This document shows, in pieces, positions 17,530 to 27,611 of a stretch of DNA of 64,000 bases. How positions within the stretch are numbered: the first letter of the stretch is position 1; each line of letters opens with the position of its first letter. A program made the translations under genes and the position numbers. Origin of the DNA: Propionivibrio limicola (GTDB lineage Bacteria > Pseudomonadota > Gammaproteobacteria > Burkholderiales > Rhodocyclaceae); NCBI RefSeq assembly GCF_009469695.1, contig NZ_SSSR01000004.1, positions 100,237 through 164,236 of the forward strand, in the 5' to 3' direction. The notes beneath the pieces are model-generated. The model was given only the letters and a program-made list of their open reading frames with translations, was not told the DNA's origin and ran no database searches.

Positions 17530-19257
17530 ATGGTTCAGTCGCACATCAAGCAACGCATGACGCCCTCCGAGGCGTTTGTCGAAACCCTCGTCGCGCACGG
17601 CGTGACTGACGTCTTCGGGATCGTCGGCTCGGCATTCATGGATGCGCACGATCTCTTTCCGCTTGCCGGCATCCGCTTCATTTCCGTAGCTCACGAACAA
17701 AACGCCGCGCACATGGCCGACGGCTACGCCCGCGCCAGTGGCAAGGCGGGCGTCTGCATCGGGCAAAATGGGCCGGGGATTACCAATTTCGTAACCGCCG
17801 TCGGCGCTGCCTACTGGGCGCATTCGCCAGTGGTGGCAATCACCCCGGAGGCAAGCAGTCTGAACATGGGCCTTGGCGGTTTTCAGGAAACGGAACAGTT
17901 GCCGATCTTCTCGAAGATCACCAAATGGCAGGGCCACGTCGCCAACCCGGCGCGCATCGCCGAACTGACCGGTCGCGCCTTCCACTATGCGTTGCACGAA
18001 CGCGGCCCGACGCAACTCAACATCCCGCGCGACTTTTTCTACGGCGAGATTGAAACGTCCATCCCCCGGCCTGTCACGATCGGACGCGGCCCCGGCGACA
18101 GCGAGGCCATCCGCGCTGCCGCCCGACTGCTCGCCGACGCGAAATTTCCCGTCATTCTCGCCGGCGGTGGCATCGGTGTCGCCAACGGCATGGAAGAACT
18201 CAAGCGTCTCGCCGAACAGCTGACGGCGCCGGTCGCCAATTCCTACCTGCACAACGACACCTTCCCGGCCAGCCATCCGCTTGCCGCCGGACCATTGGGC
18301 CATCAGGGTTCGAAAGCCGCAATGCGACTGATCGCCAAGGCCGACATCGTGCTGGCCCTCGGTTCGCGCCTGAGCCCGCTCGGCGCCATTCCGCAGTACG
18401 ACCTAGACTACTGGCCGACGGAAGCGAAAGTAATCCAGGTCGACGCCGACTTCCGCGCCCTCGGTCTGGTCAGACCGGTCGATATCGCCATCCACGGCGA
18501 CGCCCGCGCCACCGCCGTGGCACTGATGGATGAACTCGTCAAAAGCGACGGATGCCGCGCCCCCGATACGACGCGCCTTGCCGAAATCACCCGCATCAAG
18601 GCCGAATGGGCGCAGGAACTGGCCTCAATGGTTGGAGAAAATCAAGAAGGTCGCATCGACCCGCGCCGGGCGCTGACCGCATTGGCCAAGGCGATGCCTG
18701 CCAACGCCATGGTCACAACCGACATCGGCAACGTCTGCTCGATCGCCAACAGCTACCTGAAGTTCGAGGCGCCAAACTCCTTTTTCGGTGCCATGGCCTT
18801 CGGCAATTGCGGTTATGCACTACCGACGGCGATGGGCGCCAAGATTGCCCGCCCTGACCGCCCATCGATCGCCTACGTCGGCGACGGCGCCTGGGGGATG
18901 AGCCTCAACGAAGTAATGACCGCCGTGCGCGAGAACATCCCGGTCGTCGCCGTTGTTTTCGAAAATGCGCAATGGGGCGCCGAGAAGAAAATCCAGATCG
19001 AGAACTTCGGTAATCGCATCCAGAGCACCGAACTGGCCAACCCGGACTACGCTGAACTGGCACGCGTCATGGGCGCCGATGGCATCGTCGTTTCCGAAGA
19101 AGACGAGGTTGGCGACGCGCTCAGAACCGCCGTAGCCTCCGGCCGCCCCACGGTCATCAATCTGAAGCTGACGAAAGCACTCGGAAATCTTTTCCAGCGC
19201 AATGCCGTCAAGTCCCCCGTTCGGTTGCTCGAAAAATACGCCGCGCACAGCAGATAA
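17530..19257 (+). CDS. xsc: Sulfoacetaldehyde acetyltransferase (TPP-dependent)
   Basis: Xsc converts sulfoacetaldehyde and phosphate to acetyl phosphate and sulfite, the desulfonating step of taurine, isethionate and sulfoacetate degradation. 575 residues. Strongly Xsc-like N-terminus (TPSEAFVETLVAHGVTDVFG, VGSAFMDAHDLFP) with the activating Glu in AHEQNAAHMADGYARASG, and the TPP/Mg site GDGAWGMSLNEVMTAVREN. The start at 17530 has AAGGA 8 nt upstream. No taurine transporter, Tpa, Pta or regulator is adjacent, so the rest of the pathway is outside the window. It is the second TPP enzyme here besides the acetolactate synthase. Confidence 0.9.
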   Translation: MVQSHIKQRMTPSEAFVETLVAHGVTDVFGIVGSAFMDAHDLFPLAGIRFISVAHEQNAAHMADGYARASGKAGVCIGQNGPGITNFVTAVGAAYWAHSPVVAITPEASSLNMGLGGFQETEQLPIFSKITKWQGHVANPARIAELTGRAFHYALHERGPTQLNIPRDFFYGEIETSIPRPVTIGRGPGDSEAIRAAARLLADAKFPVILAGGGIGVANGMEELKRLAEQLTAPVANSYLHNDTFPASHPLAAGPLGHQGSKAAMRLIAKADIVLALGSRLSPLGAIPQYDLDYWPTEAKVIQVDADFRALGLVRPVDIAIHGDARATAVALMDELVKSDGCRAPDTTRLAEITRIKAEWAQELASMVGENQEGRIDPRRALTALAKAMPANAMVTTDIGNVCSIANSYLKFEAPNSFFGAMAFGNCGYALPTAMGAKIARPDRPSIAYVGDGAWGMSLNEVMTAVRENIPVVAVVFENAQWGAEKKIQIENFGNRIQSTELANPDYAELARVMGADGIVVSEEDEVGDALRTAVASGRPTVINLKLTKALGNLFQRNAVKSPVRLLEKYAAHSR

Positions 19258-19296
19258 CGAAACCGGGCGCTCTCGAAAACTGAACGGCCAAAACAA

Positions 19297-19324
19297 AACA
19301 GCCCGAGGAAATTCCCGGGCTGTT
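19297..19324. terminator. Terminator between xsc and the low-complexity gene
   Basis: AACAGCCCG (19297-19305) and CGGGCTGTT (19316-19324) form a perfect 9-bp stem. Leftward it is followed by a T-rich TTGTTTTGG, so it best serves the minus-strand gene at 19371; it may also attenuate xsc read-through. Confidence 0.75.
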
Positions 19325-19370
19325 GCTATCACCTATTCACCACCATTCCACAATGGGCGTGGCAAAAAAC

Positions 19371-19817
19371 TTATTCGGCCGAATTATCAGGCGCCGGTTT
19401 CGGCGCTGCAGAAACCTCGGCGGTGGCGCCTCCGGAATTCGATGAATCATTTTGCTGACCAGTTGGCCTCTCGCCCATCGGCTTTTTCGGACGACGATGC
19501 TGGCGTTTCGGATGGCGCGCTTCCTGTTTGGGATTGGCGCCATCACCTTGGGGACGCGCATCCTGACGTGGGCCGCTGTTATTGACGGAAGGCCTGGCGT
19601 TTTGGTTGCGGTCCTGGCGACGTCCCTGCCCGGAATTTCCCTGCCGTTTATCCTGCGTTCGTTCCGAGTACCGGTTGCTGTTTTCCCGATTTCCAGGCGC
19701 TGTCTGGATCTCAAGCTCATTAAGCTCGTCCCATTCCGCATCGGTACGATCCCGATCAGGAATGGCAAGGAGTTCGCGAATTCGACGACGCAAATCGTTT
19801 AGCTGTGAATCATTCAT
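19371..19817 (-). CDS. Low-complexity Arg/Gln/Asn/Pro-rich hypothetical protein
   Basis: 148 residues. The first ~45 form a helical charged segment (DLRRRIRELLAIPDRDRTD, AEWDELNELE). The rest is disordered and rich in R, Q, N, G and P, with RPKKPMGERP near the end, as in RNA-associated tails. The ATG at 19817 is preferred over upstream readings because it opens the conserved-looking helix. A good terminator follows. No family was recognised. Proximity to the SRP RNA (about 200 bp away) is noted without further evidence. Confidence 0.6.
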   Translation of the reverse strand: MNDSQLNDLRRRIRELLAIPDRDRTDAEWDELNELEIQTAPGNRENSNRYSERTQDKRQGNSGQGRRQDRNQNARPSVNNSGPRQDARPQGDGANPKQEARHPKRQHRRPKKPMGERPTGQQNDSSNSGGATAEVSAAPKPAPDNSAE

Positions 19818-20011
19818 CGATGCATTATGTACCACACAATGTCAGTGATTCAATACCGGGCGGAAAAGCACACAAGGAGGACTTATTGCGAACAAGTCCA
19901 GACCGGGGAGCTATAACCCCGGAATCAATTCAATTGCTTTGATTACGCATTTGCAATTGCAACCGCTTGGCGACTTTTTCGGCTAACAAGCGGTTAAGGC
20001 TGGGTTAAGGT

Positions 20012-20107
20012 GGCGAGCCTTACCCCCGGCACTCACAGTAAATGGCTGTGGCTGCTTCCTTCCGGACCTGACCAGGTTCACCACCCTGCAATGCGGGGAG
20101 ACCCGCC
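20012..20107 (-). ncRNA. ffs: Signal recognition particle 4.5S RNA
   Basis: The minus strand contains the universal SRP domain IV, GGTCAGGTCCGGAAGGAAGC, with the GGAA tetraloop and asymmetric internal loop that bind Ffh. The ends GGCGGG (5') and CTCGCC (3') pair to close the ~96-nt rod, as in other proteobacterial small SRP RNAs. The 5' end fits the promoter immediately upstream. Confidence 0.93.
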
Positions 20108-20114
20108 GGCGCGA

Positions 20115-20143
20115 ATAGTATCACAACACAGTCCGCATGGCAG
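20115..20143 (-). promoter_or_regulatory. Promoter of the SRP RNA
   Basis: On the minus strand CTGCCA (20143-20138), a 17-bp spacer and TACTAT (20120-20115) lie 7 bp before the inferred RNA 5' end at about 20107. Confidence 0.6.
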
Positions 20144-20201
20144 ATGGTTTCGGACTATTTGAAACGCTACGCTTTGTGACTCAGCGCGTCCGAGACCCGC
20201 A

Positions 20202-21512
20202 TCAGCGACAACCGACCGGAAAAACCGCCGCGAAACCACCACCACGCGTGCGAAAATTGGTCGTTTGACCTTGATAGAGACGTGCCGAGACGAGTTGCAC
20301 GGCATCGCGATACACATAGTTGCGCAGATCCAGCTTGAGCCGGTGTTCGACGCCATCAACAAGCAGGTGGCGCTCCGATGGCGGCACCAACGCCTGCGCG
20401 ATGAAGCCGCCTTGGGCGATTTCATCGAACACGCGCTTCGTGACTTTGTCGCCCCGGTAGGCGCCCTTGCTGCCGTAGCCGGCGCATGGCTTGAAGAACC
20501 ACTGCTTGCGCGTCGCCCAGAAAGAGACGGCATTTTCCGGCGTCACTTCCGACGTCGCGGGGACGCCAAGCTTGATAAGCTGCCGGTCGGCTGCGCTGAC
20601 GCCGATGGCGGCAAGCCACGCGTCATCGGACAGGGCGACCAGATTGCGTTTGTCGGCATACAGCGCGTGCGCCCGCGGATGCGGGGTCAGCACCACTGCA
20701 CCGGCCAGATACGCGGCCTGTAACGCGGCGTTACCCGGTTCTTCAAGGGCGAAATCGGTCAGGCGGTTATAAACGAGATCGATGACCTGCCCATCATGCC
20801 GCAGAAATTGCCCGTCAAACTCCAGCTCACTCGGCGACAGCACACGTGTCGCGATCCCGTGAGCCTCGAACAGTTGACGGAAAAGTTCGAATTCCGGGGA
20901 GAGGAATTGTTCCTCCGGCGATTCGTCGACAATGGCTATGCAGTTGAGCGGCGTATTTCCGCGCTCAAGCCGCCATTCTTCGAAAAACATCGCAGCAAAA
21001 CTCTCCTCGACGCCGTGCCGGGTCGCGCAGGCGGCATCGAACGAAGGGCAACACGCCTGTTGTGCGCCGAGCAGACGCGCAACCAGCATCCCGCCGCCGG
21101 CGTTGGTGTTGATCTCGATCAAGCGAGGACCATCGTCGCCAAGATGAAAGTCAAACCCCAAAAATGCGCCGGCCGCCTTGGGTTCGAAGCAACGCGCATT
21201 CTCGGGCGCGTAGGCCAGAACGCGCTTCTGCCACGCGGGCAAGGCAACAACACGCCCGATGGCCTTGATCAATCCGGCCATGAAATCAAGGTGCGTTTGC
21301 GCGACATAGACGCGCGTATCGGCAAAGAGATGGGGGCGCGAGGCCAGCAGTTCCTGATAGGAAAACCCTTCCCACTCGAACGCCCGCTGGAGTGCGGCAT
21401 GATCGACTGTCCGGCAGAAGCAATCCTGGTTGAGGATTGCCGCGGCTTCCCGGCAATCCGGTGGCAAATCGGCCCGGTTGATTAATTTCGGTCGATGCGC
21501 CGTCATCGTCAT
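20202..21512 (-). CDS. ATP-grasp-like protein, conserved hypothetical
   Basis: 436 residues. The central GPRLIEINTNAGGGMLVARLL and the later KQWFFKPCAGYGSKGAYRGDKV followed by GGFIAQALVPPSE resemble the nucleotide-binding lysine, glycine-rich loop and hinge of ATP-grasp ligases. RLKLDLRNYVYRD may hold acidic metal ligands. A carboxylate-amine or peptide ligase reaction is plausible, but the substrate is unknown. Its ATG overlaps the TGA of the DinG-like helicase by the ATGA pattern (21509-21512), so the two are translationally coupled. A second ATG at 21506 is also possible. Confidence 0.6.
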   Translation of the reverse strand: MTMTAHRPKLINRADLPPDCREAAAILNQDCFCRTVDHAALQRAFEWEGFSYQELLASRPHLFADTRVYVAQTHLDFMAGLIKAIGRVVALPAWQKRVLAYAPENARCFEPKAAGAFLGFDFHLGDDGPRLIEINTNAGGGMLVARLLGAQQACCPSFDAACATRHGVEESFAAMFFEEWRLERGNTPLNCIAIVDESPEEQFLSPEFELFRQLFEAHGIATRVLSPSELEFDGQFLRHDGQVIDLVYNRLTDFALEEPGNAALQAAYLAGAVVLTPHPRAHALYADKRNLVALSDDAWLAAIGVSAADRQLIKLGVPATSEVTPENAVSFWATRKQWFFKPCAGYGSKGAYRGDKVTKRVFDEIAQGGFIAQALVPPSERHLLVDGVEHRLKLDLRNYVYRDAVQLVSARLYQGQTTNFRTRGGGFAAVFPVGCR

Positions 21513-23434
21513 GCTGTCCGGAAGAACGCCAGCACGTCATCGAGCACGCGCGTCCGCTTCATCGGCGGCAGGCTGCGCCAGACACGCTTGCCGTAGGGTT
21601 TGTCGATCAGGCGCGGGTCGCAGATCATCAGGACGCCGCGGTCAGCCTCATCGCGGATCAGCCGCCCCGCGCCCTGCTTGACGTTGATAACCGCGCGCGG
21701 CAACTGGTACTCCATGAACGCATTGCGGCCGTCCTGCTTCATGCGATCGATGCGCGCAGACAAAACTGGATCGTCGGGCGGCGCAAACGGCAGCTTGTCG
21801 ATGACCACCAGCGACAGCGCCTCGCCGCGCACATCGACGCCTTCCCAGAAGCTCTGGCTGCCGACCAGAATCGCATTGCCGAGGCGACGAAAACGCTCCA
21901 GCAATTCGTTCTTGCTGCCCTCCCCTTGCATCAACAACGGCAGCTTGAGTCCGGCGCGTTCCAGTTGTTCCTCAAGCAATTCGCGGGTCCGGCGCATGGC
22001 GCGCAGTGAGGTACAGAGGAAAAAGGCCCGCCCACCGCTCGCCTGCACAACCGGAAACGCGGCTTTGACCACGGCTTCGGTGTAGGTGTAAGTATTCGGG
22101 TCCGGCATGCCGGTCGGTACGTAGAGAACGGCCTGCTGGCCATAGTCGAACGGGCTTTCCCACGAAGCCGATTCGGCATCGACCAGCCCCATTTCGGCGC
22201 AGTAGTGGCCGAAATCCTGTAGCACGGCGAGTGTCGCGGAGGTGAAAACCCACGCCCGCGGATGGCCGCTCATCTGCTTCTGCATGATGCTGGCGATGAC
22301 GAGCGGCGTCGCATTGAGTTGCAGCGAATGCGTGTAAGTCTCGCCCCAGCGCACGTACTCCTTGTCGGCGCCGGTTTGCCAGCGCCGCAGCTGGGCCAAC
22401 AGTTCGCCGGTACGCCGCCAGCAGTTTTCCAGCCCCTCGGAACGCTGCGCCTGTGTTTCCAGCAACGCCGCGAGCACGTCAAGTTCGCGGATCAGGCCGA
22501 CCAGGTTATTGTCGAAGCCCGCACGTTCCTCAAGCTGGGCGAGCGAAAACCGCGCCGGGTCGACCGGCAGCGTCAGGCGCAAATCCTTGGCCGCCTTTTC
22601 GACGATGCCGCAGATCTTCGGCAGATCGAGACAATCGCGCGCTGAAGCGAGCCCTTCGACCTTGGTATCGCGGACAAGATCGAGAACCTGCGCCGTCGAT
22701 ACGTTGTTGCCGAAAAAGAGACTGGCGGTTTCGGGCAACTGGTGCGCCTCGTCAAAAATCACGGTGTTGCAGGCGGGCAAAAGCTCGGCCGTGCCTTCGT
22801 CACGCAGCATCACGTCGGCAAAGAAAAGGTGGTGATTGACGACAACGAGATCGGCGGCCAGCGCCTCGCGCCGTGCGGCGAGTACAAAACATTCCTTGTG
22901 GTGCGGACACTCCTGGCCGAGACAGTTTTCCCGCGTCGACGTCACCATCCCCCAGACCGGCGATGTTTCGGAGACTTCGCCGCATTCGGCTTTGTCGCCG
23001 GTTTTGGTCTGTTTGGCGAAACGGGCGATGCGCGCCGCGTCGGCGGCATCCTCGCGCGTGAAAAACCGCCCGTCGCCTTGCGCCTTCTCCAGATGGTAGT
23101 GGCACAAATAGTTGGCACGCCCCTTGAGTAGCGCCACCTGCACTGGCGCGCCGAGCACGTCGCGCACCATCGGGATATCTTTGGAGAAAAGCTGATCCTG
23201 CAGGTTCTTGGTGCCAGTCGAAACGATCACCTTGCCACCGGAAAGTAGCGCCGGCACGAGGTAGGCAAAGGTTTTGCCGGTACCGGTGCCGGCCTCGGCG
23301 ACAAGCACCTTGTTGGCCGTGATCGCCGCTTCGATGCGTTCGGCCATTTCGAGCTGTTGCGGGCGCAGGCGATAGCCGGAAATACGCTTCGCCAGCAAGC
23401 CGTCGGGGGAAAAAACTTCGGTCAGCGACGGCAC
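21509..23434 (-). CDS. yoaA: DinG/YoaA-family ATP-dependent DNA helicase (Fe-S)
   Basis: A 641-residue superfamily 2 XPD-like 5'-3' helicase, close to YoaA in length. Motifs are Walker A EAGTGTGKTFAYLVPAL (about residue 46), the Fe-S cysteines in NYLCHYHLEK and ENCLGQECPHHKECF, DEAH in VIFDEAHQLPE, motif V/VI QSFWEGVDVRG and QGAGRLIRDEADRG. YoaA acts in repair of stalled forks with the HolC clamp-loader subunit. It lies between the ABC ATPase (sharing a single base, 23434) and the ATP-grasp gene (ATGA overlap) in a leftward run. Confidence 0.88.
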   Translation of the reverse strand: MPSLTEVFSPDGLLAKRISGYRLRPQQLEMAERIEAAITANKVLVAEAGTGTGKTFAYLVPALLSGGKVIVSTGTKNLQDQLFSKDIPMVRDVLGAPVQVALLKGRANYLCHYHLEKAQGDGRFFTREDAADAARIARFAKQTKTGDKAECGEVSETSPVWGMVTSTRENCLGQECPHHKECFVLAARREALAADLVVVNHHLFFADVMLRDEGTAELLPACNTVIFDEAHQLPETASLFFGNNVSTAQVLDLVRDTKVEGLASARDCLDLPKICGIVEKAAKDLRLTLPVDPARFSLAQLEERAGFDNNLVGLIRELDVLAALLETQAQRSEGLENCWRRTGELLAQLRRWQTGADKEYVRWGETYTHSLQLNATPLVIASIMQKQMSGHPRAWVFTSATLAVLQDFGHYCAEMGLVDAESASWESPFDYGQQAVLYVPTGMPDPNTYTYTEAVVKAAFPVVQASGGRAFFLCTSLRAMRRTRELLEEQLERAGLKLPLLMQGEGSKNELLERFRRLGNAILVGSQSFWEGVDVRGEALSLVVIDKLPFAPPDDPVLSARIDRMKQDGRNAFMEYQLPRAVINVKQGAGRLIRDEADRGVLMICDPRLIDKPYGKRVWRSLPPMKRTRVLDDVLAFFRTA

Positions 23435-24213
23435 TAGAGCATGCTCTCCAGAAAGGCCCGCGTGCGCGGGTGCTGCGGCGAGGCGAAAAATTCGCGCGCG
23501 GGCTGTTCCTCGACGATAGCGCCATCGGCCATGAAGATGACGCGACTCGCCACTTCGCGGGCAAATCCCATTTCGTGTGTAACGACGACCATCGTCATGT
23601 GCTCGTCGGCCAGTCCGCGCATCGTGCGCAGTACTTCGCCGGTCAGTTCCGGATCGAGCGCCGAGGTCGGCTCGTCAAACAGCATGATGTCCGGCTCCAT
23701 CGCCAACGCCCGGGCAATCGCCACGCGCTGCTTCTGCCCACCGGAGAGGCGCGACGGGTAACTATCGCGCTTGTCGAACAGGCCAACCTTCTTCAGCAAC
23801 GCTTCGGCCTTGGGCACAACCTCGTCACGGCGCAGACCTTTGACGGTCATCGGCGCCTCGATGATGTTCTGCAGCACGGTGAGATGCGGAAACAGGTTGA
23901 AGTGCTGGAAGACCATGCCCATCTTGCCGCAGACGCGGCGAATCGACGCCTCGGAAACGTAACGGCAAGCCCCGCTGCCATCGGTCGTGACCAATGGCTC
24001 GCCTTCGATCTCGATGCTGCCGCGATGGATCGTTTCGAGGTGAATCAAGCAGCGCAGGAACGTGCTCTTGCCCGACCCCGACGGGCCGATGACGGCAACC
24101 ACCTCTCCTTTGCCCACTTCAAGCGAAACGCCCTTGAGTACCTCGACCGGACCGAAGTGCTTGTGGATGTCGACAGCGCGAATCATCGGTGCAATTGAAG
24201 AAGTCTCAATCAT
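23434..24213 (-). CDS. Polar amino-acid ABC transporter ATP-binding protein, GlnQ type
   Basis: 259 residues with Walker [10 protein letters not shown], signature [16 protein letters not shown], Walker [15 protein letters not shown] and H-loop [13 protein letters not shown]. The [11 protein letters not shown] stretch is typical of the HisP/GlnQ group. It overlaps the permease gene by 8 bp (24206-24213). The start could also be the internal Met ten residues in ([12 protein letters not shown]), which fits the family better, but the coupled overlap favours 24213. Confidence 0.88.
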   Translation of the reverse strand: MIETSSIAPMIRAVDIHKHFGPVEVLKGVSLEVGKGEVVAVIGPSGSGKSTFLRCLIHLETIHRGSIEIEGEPLVTTDGSGACRYVSEASIRRVCGKMGMVFQHFNLFPHLTVLQNIIEAPMTVKGLRRDEVVPKAEALLKKVGLFDKRDSYPSRLSGGQKQRVAIARALAMEPDIMLFDEPTSALDPELTGEVLRTMRGLADEHMTMVVVTHEMGFAREVASRVIFMADGAIVEEQPAREFFASPQHPRTRAFLESML

Positions 24214-24856
24214 AGACAGCGTATTTCTTTTCCAGGCGCTGGAAGCCGTAGGTCAGCACGAGGGTCATGATCAGATAGAAGGCGGCGGCGACGACAAACG
24301 GCGAGATCGTGAAATCGCGCTGAACGATGCCGCGCGCGGCACGCAGGAGATCGTTCATCGCCAGCACGTAAATCAACGACGTGTCCTTGACGAGCGTGAT
24401 CGTCTCGTTGCTCATCGGAGGCAGGATGCGCTTGACGACCTGCGGCAGCACGATGCGGCGCATGGTCTGCGGATAAGTCAACCCAAGCACGCGTGCGCCT
24501 TCATATTGGCCGCGATCGATTGACTGGATGCCGGCACGGAAAATCTCGGCGAAATAGGCCGCGTAATTGAGCGTAAAGGCGAGAATCGCCGCCGGAAAAT
24601 CCGGCAACCGAATGCCGATGACCGGCACGAACGGCAAGGCAAAATAGATGAACAACATCTGCAGCATCAACGGCGTACCGCGCATCAGCCAGATGTAGCC
24701 GTTAACCACACCACCGAGCACGCGAAAACGCGAGAGGCGGACCAAGGCCAGCGCCAGCCCAAGCGGCACCGACAAGAGCAGCGTGATAATGAAAACTTGC
24801 AAGGTCACCCCGGTTCCCTGCAACAGGGGGGGCATGATATCGAACACGTAGTTCAT
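24206..24856 (-). CDS. Polar amino-acid ABC transporter permease, GlnP/HisM type
   Basis: 216 residues, five predicted membrane helices. The EAA-loop motif [21 protein letters not shown] near residue 135 docks the ATPase, and [19 protein letters not shown] is the typical His/Glu/Gln/Arg/opine family motif. It overlaps the ATPase gene. The binding-protein gene lies 98 bp upstream, giving the order binding protein, permease, ATPase. Confidence 0.9.
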   Translation of the reverse strand: MNYVFDIMPPLLQGTGVTLQVFIITLLLSVPLGLALALVRLSRFRVLGGVVNGYIWLMRGTPLMLQMLFIYFALPFVPVIGIRLPDFPAAILAFTLNYAAYFAEIFRAGIQSIDRGQYEGARVLGLTYPQTMRRIVLPQVVKRILPPMSNETITLVKDTSLIYVLAMNDLLRAARGIVQRDFTISPFVVAAAFYLIMTLVLTYGFQRLEKKYAVYD

Positions 24857-24954
24857 TGATGAGAGCAGAAAAAATCCGGCCCGGCAGGCCAGCGAAAAAA
24901 CGCGAGTCTACCGGAAGGCCGGATGGTTCAGGCAAATCTTAGGAGATTGCCCGT

Positions 24955-25758
24955 CTATTTTTTGATGATGTCGCTACCGAACCATTTGGTCGAAATGGCA
25001 CCGGCTGCACCGTCGGCCTTCATGTCGTTCAGAACTTTCTCCAGTTCGGCCATCAGCTCCAGATCATCGGTACGAGTGCCAACGCCGTAGTCCTCGGTAC
25101 CGAAATTTTCGTCGAGCACGCGATACTCGCCGGGCTTTTTGGCGATGTAATAGCGGCCGACAATTTCGTCGACGACCAGCGCATCAAGGCGGCCGGCCGA
25201 CAAATCCATCAGCGCTGTCACGTTGTCGCCGAACTTCTTCAGTTCCTTGATCGACTTGGCCGCGTCAACATCTTTCTGGACCGCATCGACGGCGCTGCTG
25301 CCGTCCTGTACGCCAAGTACCTTGCCGGCCAGATCGGCCTTGGCCTTGATCGGCGACTTCTCGGTCACGATCACGATCTGGTGATTTTCAAGATACGGTG
25401 CCGTGAACAGGATATTGGCCTTGCGCTCTTCGGTAATCGTCAAGCCGTTCCACAAGACGTCGATGCGCTTGCCCTTAAGCTCCGCTTCCTTGGCATTCCA
25501 GTCGATCGGCTTGAAGGTCACCTCGGCGCCGAGCCGCTTGCCTGTCTCTTTCGCGAGATCGATATCGAAACCAACCAGTTCGCCCTTCTCGTCGCGGAAC
25601 CCCATTGGCGCGAAATTGTCATCGAGACCGATCACGATTGTTCGAGCCGCTGCAGTTGCCGGCGCCGCAGCGACGGGCGTTTCATCCTTCTTGCTGCACG
25701 CCCCCAGCAGGGCCACTGCCATCAGCCCGGCAATCACAATAAAAAATTGTTTCTTCAT
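24955..25758 (-). CDS. Amino-acid ABC transporter substrate-binding lipoprotein
   Basis: 267 residues. A lipoprotein signal ends at LLGAC with Cys21 as the lipidated residue. An Ala/Pro linker follows, then an SBP_bac_3 domain (TIVIGLDDNFAPMGFRDEKGELVGFDIDLAKETGKRLG split over residues 40-85; the DLAK and R-hinge pattern suggests an alpha-amino-acid ligand). ATG 25758 is chosen because it opens the signal peptide. It is divergent from an MCP gene with a 90-bp spacer; such neighbours often sense the same ligand. Confidence 0.9.
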   Translation of the reverse strand: MKKQFFIVIAGLMAVALLGACSKKDETPVAAAPATAAARTIVIGLDDNFAPMGFRDEKGELVGFDIDLAKETGKRLGAEVTFKPIDWNAKEAELKGKRIDVLWNGLTITEERKANILFTAPYLENHQIVIVTEKSPIKAKADLAGKVLGVQDGSSAVDAVQKDVDAAKSIKELKKFGDNVTALMDLSAGRLDALVVDEIVGRYYIAKKPGEYRVLDENFGTEDYGVGTRTDDLELMAELEKVLNDMKADGAAGAISTKWFGSDIIKK

Positions 25759-25848
25759 ATATTTTTCGAGCTCATATAAAAACGTGAGGAATGCTATATT
25801 CGTCGCCGTCATTGCTTCAGTCAAATTTAACGATAAAAAGGGGGTCTC

Positions 25849-27477
25849 ATGACTATCGCACAACGCCTGATTGCTCTAATCGTTGCTTCGATCACCGCCT
25901 TGGTCCTGTTGTCAGGGGTCAGCTATTTTCAGACGGACAAAGTCTACCGACAGGCCAATTACGGCAACGAGAACACGGTACCCAGTATCGAAACGCTGCA
26001 TAGTGCCTCGCTCGCCTTTTATCAGATAAGAACCCTGGTGCTCTATCACATACTCACGACCCACATGGGCACACAAAATTCGAGCATCAAGGCGGAGTTC
26101 GACGCCAAAATTGCCGAAAAGGCCACTGAAGTCGAGAAAGAGTTGCAGAACTACGAGAAGCTCGTCTCGAACGATGAGGACAGACGCCTGCTCGATGCCG
26201 AAAAAGCGGCATTTGCCGACTACAAGAAATTCCTGGAGCCAGCACTTGCCGCCTCCCGCGAATTCCGGACTGAAGCGGCGATGGAAGAAATAGCCAGGAA
26301 CCCTGAACTCCCAAAGAAAGTGGCAAATGCTCTCGAGGCACACATGCACTTCAACGAAGATTTGGGGAACAAAGAGGCTGAAGCTGCCACCGCCGAAAAA
26401 AGCAGCGCCAACACCCAATCAATCGCCATCTCGCTGATCGCGCTGGCCATCATCGGTGCAATCAGTTTTACGACCCTGCGCAGCCTGACCCAGCGCATTG
26501 CTCTGGCCAATCAGGCGACCAACCAAATCGCATCGGGTGACCTGCGCGCCTCCGAAACGTTACGGAGCGTCTCGAACGACGAAATTGGCCAGCTGCTCCG
26601 CTCGCTCGACAGGATGCGCCTTGATCTGGCGACGACAATCAGCGACGTCGTAGCCAATGCAGAGAACGTCGCCAACTCGGCCACACAGCTCTCAACGTCG
26701 GCCCAGCAGGTCTCGACCAGTACCGAGAGTCAGACTTCGTCGACGGCTGCGGCCGCATCTGCCGTAGAAGAAATGACAGTCAGCATCGACCACATCGGAA
26801 GCAGTGCCACCGAAGCCAGCCAGCGAGCCACTGAGGCGGGCGAAAAAGCCGCGGAGAGCGAGAAAAACGTAGACTCCGCGTCGGCACAAATTGCCCTGGT
26901 CGCCGATCAAGTCGAACACACGTCGGGTCAGATGCAGCAACTCTCCGAACAGGTCCAGCAGATCGGATCGATTACCGTGGTTATCCGCGAAGTGGCCGAC
27001 CAGACAAACCTGCTGGCCCTTAACGCAGCCATCGAAGCCGCGCGAGCCGGCGAACAGGGACGCGGCTTTGCCGTCGTCGCCGACGAGGTACGGAAACTTG
27101 CCGAACGGACGACCGCTTCGGTCAAGGAAATCAGCGAAGTCATCTCCAGTATTCAGGAAGGCGCAACGGCCGCCGTCAGCAGCATGGAATCGAGCCGTAA
27201 CGTCGTTAACCAGGTCGTGGTGACGGCACAGGAAGCCAGCACGTCGATGGGTGAAATCCGCGATTCCGCCGACACCGTCCGTCTGGCCATCGAAACCATC
27301 TCGGACGCATTGCGCGAGCAGAAAACGGCGTCGACCGATGTGGCCCGCAATGTCGAGGCGATCGCCCAAATGTCGGAAGAAAACTCGGCGGCTGTCGTCT
27401 CGGTCGCCAGCACGGCGGAACAACTTGTTCAGCTCTCCGGCGCGTTGAAATCGAGCGTCTCCCGATTCCGCCTCTGA
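25849..27477 (+). CDS. Methyl-accepting chemotaxis protein with 4-helix-bundle sensor
   Basis: 542 residues. TM1 covers about residues 8-28, followed by a periplasmic four-helix bundle of ~160 residues, TM2 at about 190-210, HAMP and the cytoplasmic signalling hairpin. The tip [20 protein letters not shown] is canonical and binds CheA/CheW. No C-terminal CheR/CheB pentapeptide is seen (ends SRFRL). The 4HB fold often senses amino acids directly or via binding proteins. Divergence from the amino-acid ABC binding protein makes an amino-acid attractant plausible. A strong terminator follows. Confidence 0.92.
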   Translation: MTIAQRLIALIVASITALVLLSGVSYFQTDKVYRQANYGNENTVPSIETLHSASLAFYQIRTLVLYHILTTHMGTQNSSIKAEFDAKIAEKATEVEKELQNYEKLVSNDEDRRLLDAEKAAFADYKKFLEPALAASREFRTEAAMEEIARNPELPKKVANALEAHMHFNEDLGNKEAEAATAEKSSANTQSIAISLIALAIIGAISFTTLRSLTQRIALANQATNQIASGDLRASETLRSVSNDEIGQLLRSLDRMRLDLATTISDVVANAENVANSATQLSTSAQQVSTSTESQTSSTAAAASAVEEMTVSIDHIGSSATEASQRATEAGEKAAESEKNVDSASAQIALVADQVEHTSGQMQQLSEQVQQIGSITVVIREVADQTNLLALNAAIEAARAGEQGRGFAVVADEVRKLAERTTASVKEISEVISSIQEGATAAVSSMESSRNVVNQVVVTAQEASTSMGEIRDSADTVRLAIETISDALREQKTASTDVARNVEAIAQMSEENSAAVVSVASTAEQLVQLSGALKSSVSRFRL

Positions 27478-27498
27478 CGGGCTTGAATCCCATCCCTG

Positions 27499-27532
27499 CG
27501 GGGGCCGGAGCATCCGGCCCCCGTTTTTTTTC
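27499..27532 (+). terminator. Strong terminator after the MCP gene
   Basis: CGGGGGCCGGA (27499-27509), loop GCA and TCCGGCCCCCG (27513-27523) form a perfect 11-bp GC stem followed by eight T residues. Confidence 0.95.
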
Positions 27533-27611
27533 TGCTATTGTCTCGGGAAAGAGCAGCGCCCGACCAACACCCGTTCCAGAAGCGCTTTTGACACCAGAAA
27601 GGCCTAATTCA

